NCBI GenBank assembly: GCA_902478865.1
Contig: CABSNA010000066.1
Coordinates: forward strand, 1-7,242
DNA: 7,242 nt
Direction: 5' to 3'
Source: an uncultured Collinsella sp.
GTDB taxonomy: Bacteria > Actinomycetota > Coriobacteriia > Coriobacteriales > Coriobacteriaceae
The notes beneath the pieces were generated by a model. The model searched no databases and was not told the origin of the DNA. It was given only the letters and a program-made list of their open reading frames with translations. Position numbers and translations under genes: made by a program. Numbering within the stretch: the first letter of the stretch is position 1; every line of letters begins with the position of its first letter. Below are positions 6,421 to 7,242 of the stretch, one piece after another.

Positions 6421-6445
6421 CTATTCAGTCGCACGACAGGACCAA
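6418..6445 (-). promoter_or_regulatory. Predicted promoter of the nucleotidyltransferase and helix-turn-helix unit
   Basis: On the minus strand TTGGTC (6440-6445) is followed after 16 bp by TAGTAT (6418-6423). The -35 matches TTGACA at four of six positions and the -10 matches TATAAT at four of six. Transcription would start near 6411, giving a leader of about 24 bases. Confidence 0.5.
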
Positions 6446-6510
6446 CAGGATGCAAGAATTCCGCTCGTGGCGATAATCCCTACACCCTAGAAGTCCTAAT
6501 GTTACAAACG

Positions 6511-6933
6511 CTAGCTCTCCCAGCCGGTGCGGATGGTTGTTATGACGTCGCCTAGGCGCTGGCCCAGGGCCGCTAGATGTTGGAGCGCCTCGTTGGGCGA
6601 TGCGCCGTTGAGGATGCACGTGAGGGCATACGACGCCAGAAAGATGACCGCAAGCCCCAGCGGGATGAGCACGATCATCGCCAATGTGCACAGGCGCTGG
6701 CCCACGCGGCGACGACGCGCACGACGCTTGTCGAACGCGAGCTCCTGCGCATATGAATCTTGCTGTACGGAATAGGCCTCTGGTGCCGATTCGCCCGCAG
6801 GCGAAACCACAGGCGTGGCATTTTGCGCAGGGGGCTGGGCTGCCGCCCCCTGCATTTGCATCTCCATGAGTCGTTGCTGCTGACGCAGCATGCGCTCAGC
6901 TTGTTGCTGCGGAGTCTCAAGAAACAGATCCAT
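6511..6933 (-). CDS. Small single-pass membrane protein of unknown function
   Basis: I recognise no family. The 140 residues start with a glutamine- and methionine-rich amphipathic stretch (8-28, repeated Q with R and E), followed by a proline/alanine-rich linker (about 29-60). A dense basic cluster comes next (69-80, KRRARRRR then VGQR), then one membrane helix (about 82-106). A short tail of about 34 residues completes the protein. The positive-inside rule puts the long N-terminal part in the cytoplasm and the C-terminal tail outside. The ATG at 6933 is chosen because GGAGG (6939-6943) lies five bases before it. An in-frame TTG at 6945 overlaps that ribosome site and is rejected. The gene shares its strand with the module downstream, but the 123-bp gap contains that module's own promoter, so it is probably a separate unit. 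Confidence 0.68.
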   Translation of the reverse strand: MDLFLETPQQQAERMLRQQQRLMEMQMQGAAAQPPAQNATPVVSPAGESAPEAYSVQQDSYAQELAFDKRRARRRRVGQRLCTLAMIVLIPLGLAVIFLASYALTCILNGASPNEALQHLAALGQRLGDVITTIRTGWES

Positions 6934-6938
6934 GCTGG

Positions 6939-6943
6939 CCTCC
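6939..6943 (-). promoter_or_regulatory. Ribosome binding site of the small membrane protein gene
   Basis: GGAGG on the minus strand, five bases before ATG 6933. It decides between that start and the TTG at 6945. Confidence 0.7.
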
Positions 6944-7049
6944 AAAATCGGAGCATTCGACGCTTACGACCAGCATCCCGCACCGCCATGACCGCGACAA
7001 CGCAATCGCCGGCAATAGCCACAAAGTTTCTTTTGCTCAAAAGCTGTCG

Positions 7050-7092
7050 AAAAGCTCAACAACTCCCCTACCAGCACTTTCTCTGAGCTTTT
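7050..7092. repeat. Inverted repeat with 25-base loop
   Basis: AAAAGCTCA (7050-7058) is the exact reverse complement of TGAGCTTTT (7084-7092). On the plus strand the T run continues to 7094, which gives a terminator-like look, although the loop is long and no plus-strand gene precedes it. Confidence 0.45.
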
Positions 7093-7192
7093 TTCGTCAG
7101 CAATCTTTTGGCCTTCCACCCTTACGCCAACTGACCAAAATCTAACCAAAAGCTTGACGGAAATTGTGAAGACAGGGACCCCATACAATCAG

Positions 7193-7215
7193 AACCACCC
7201 TTAAAAAGGGTGGTT
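7193..7215. terminator. Perfect 10-bp hairpin, terminator-like, orientation unclear
   Basis: AACCACCCTT (7193-7202) and AAGGGTGGTT (7206-7215) are exact inverted copies around AAA. On the plus strand the stem is followed by TGCTCTT. On the minus strand it is followed by CTGATTG. Neither is a clean T tract. A second small dyad, GGGT-ATA-ACCC (7224-7234), lies just outside. The most likely role is a terminator of a gene beyond the right edge. Confidence 0.45.
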
Positions 7216-7242
7216 TGCTCTTAGGGTATAACCCACGGGCCC

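Larger units (their letters stand above)
6934..7242. other. 309-bp gap at the right edge without a convincing gene
   Basis: The only minus-strand frame of note (6964-7188, 74 codons) has no ribosome site before its ATG and ends in an arginine/cysteine-rich tail unlike a folded protein. I treat it as chance. The stretch is AT-richer in its middle (about 7020-7190) and holds AAAAGCT three times on the plus strand (7039-7045, 7050-7056, 7148-7154) and once inverted (7086-7092). It also holds a strong hairpin near the edge. It probably contains the promoter and leader of the membrane-protein gene, but I cannot place a clear -35/-10 pair. Confidence 0.5.

Noticed and set aside
6964..7188. Minus-strand 74-codon frame in the right-edge gap
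   Set aside because: There is no ribosome site before the ATG and the end is Arg/Cys/Gly-rich. It is probably chance, though a short leader peptide cannot be excluded.
7154..7189. TTGACG and TACAAT on the plus strand as a promoter
   Set aside because: The spacing is 24 bp, too long for a normal sigma-70-type promoter, and no plus-strand gene is visible after it.
1..7242. CRISPR array, tRNA, rRNA or insertion sequence
   Set aside because: I found no regularly spaced repeats, no cloverleaf-like segment, no rRNA-like stretch, and no transposase or paired terminal repeats.

Overview
The window looks like a stretch of chromosome from a GC-rich actinomycete. Codon use, strong GGAGG-type ribosome sites and the gene content fit a gut Coriobacteriia member such as Collinsella. 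That placement is an inference from sequence style, not from a marker gene. Every gene I accept lies on the minus strand, so the text below follows the direction of transcription, from high to low coordinates.

The right edge (about 6934-7242) has no convincing gene. It holds a perfect 10-bp inverted repeat and several copies of a short AAAAGCT motif. It leads into a small single-pass membrane protein of unknown function (6511-6933). Next comes a visibly AT-richer block (about 5297-6445). It carries a tightly coupled two-gene unit: a DUF6036/AbiEii-like nucleotidyltransferase (5857-6387), then a protein with a C-terminal helix-turn-helix (5297-5860) that starts with TTG inside the stop codon of the first gene. 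A near-perfect 21-bp dyad overlaps the predicted -10 box of this unit. Together these look like an autoregulated toxin-antitoxin or abortive-infection-like module inserted among core genes. This is the best candidate for an under-described system here.

Downstream of the module is a run of genome-maintenance genes: rmuC (3890-5245), nth for endonuclease III (1233-1898), and the N-terminal third of mfd (1-1075, cut by the window edge). Between rmuC and nth lies a gene for an ABC exporter half-transporter (1962-3764). A single in-frame TAG in the predicted sixth membrane helix cuts it into a membrane-domain ORF and an ATPase-domain ORF. All ATPase motifs after the stop are intact, so the lesion is either recent, a sequence error, or tolerated by suppression or reinitiation.

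The repair genes act in different pathways: Mfd in transcription-coupled repair, Nth in base excision repair, and RmuC in limiting rearrangements. Gaps of about 50-160 bp separate them and contain small repeats and possible weak terminators. They may be separately transcribed neighbours rather than one tight operon.
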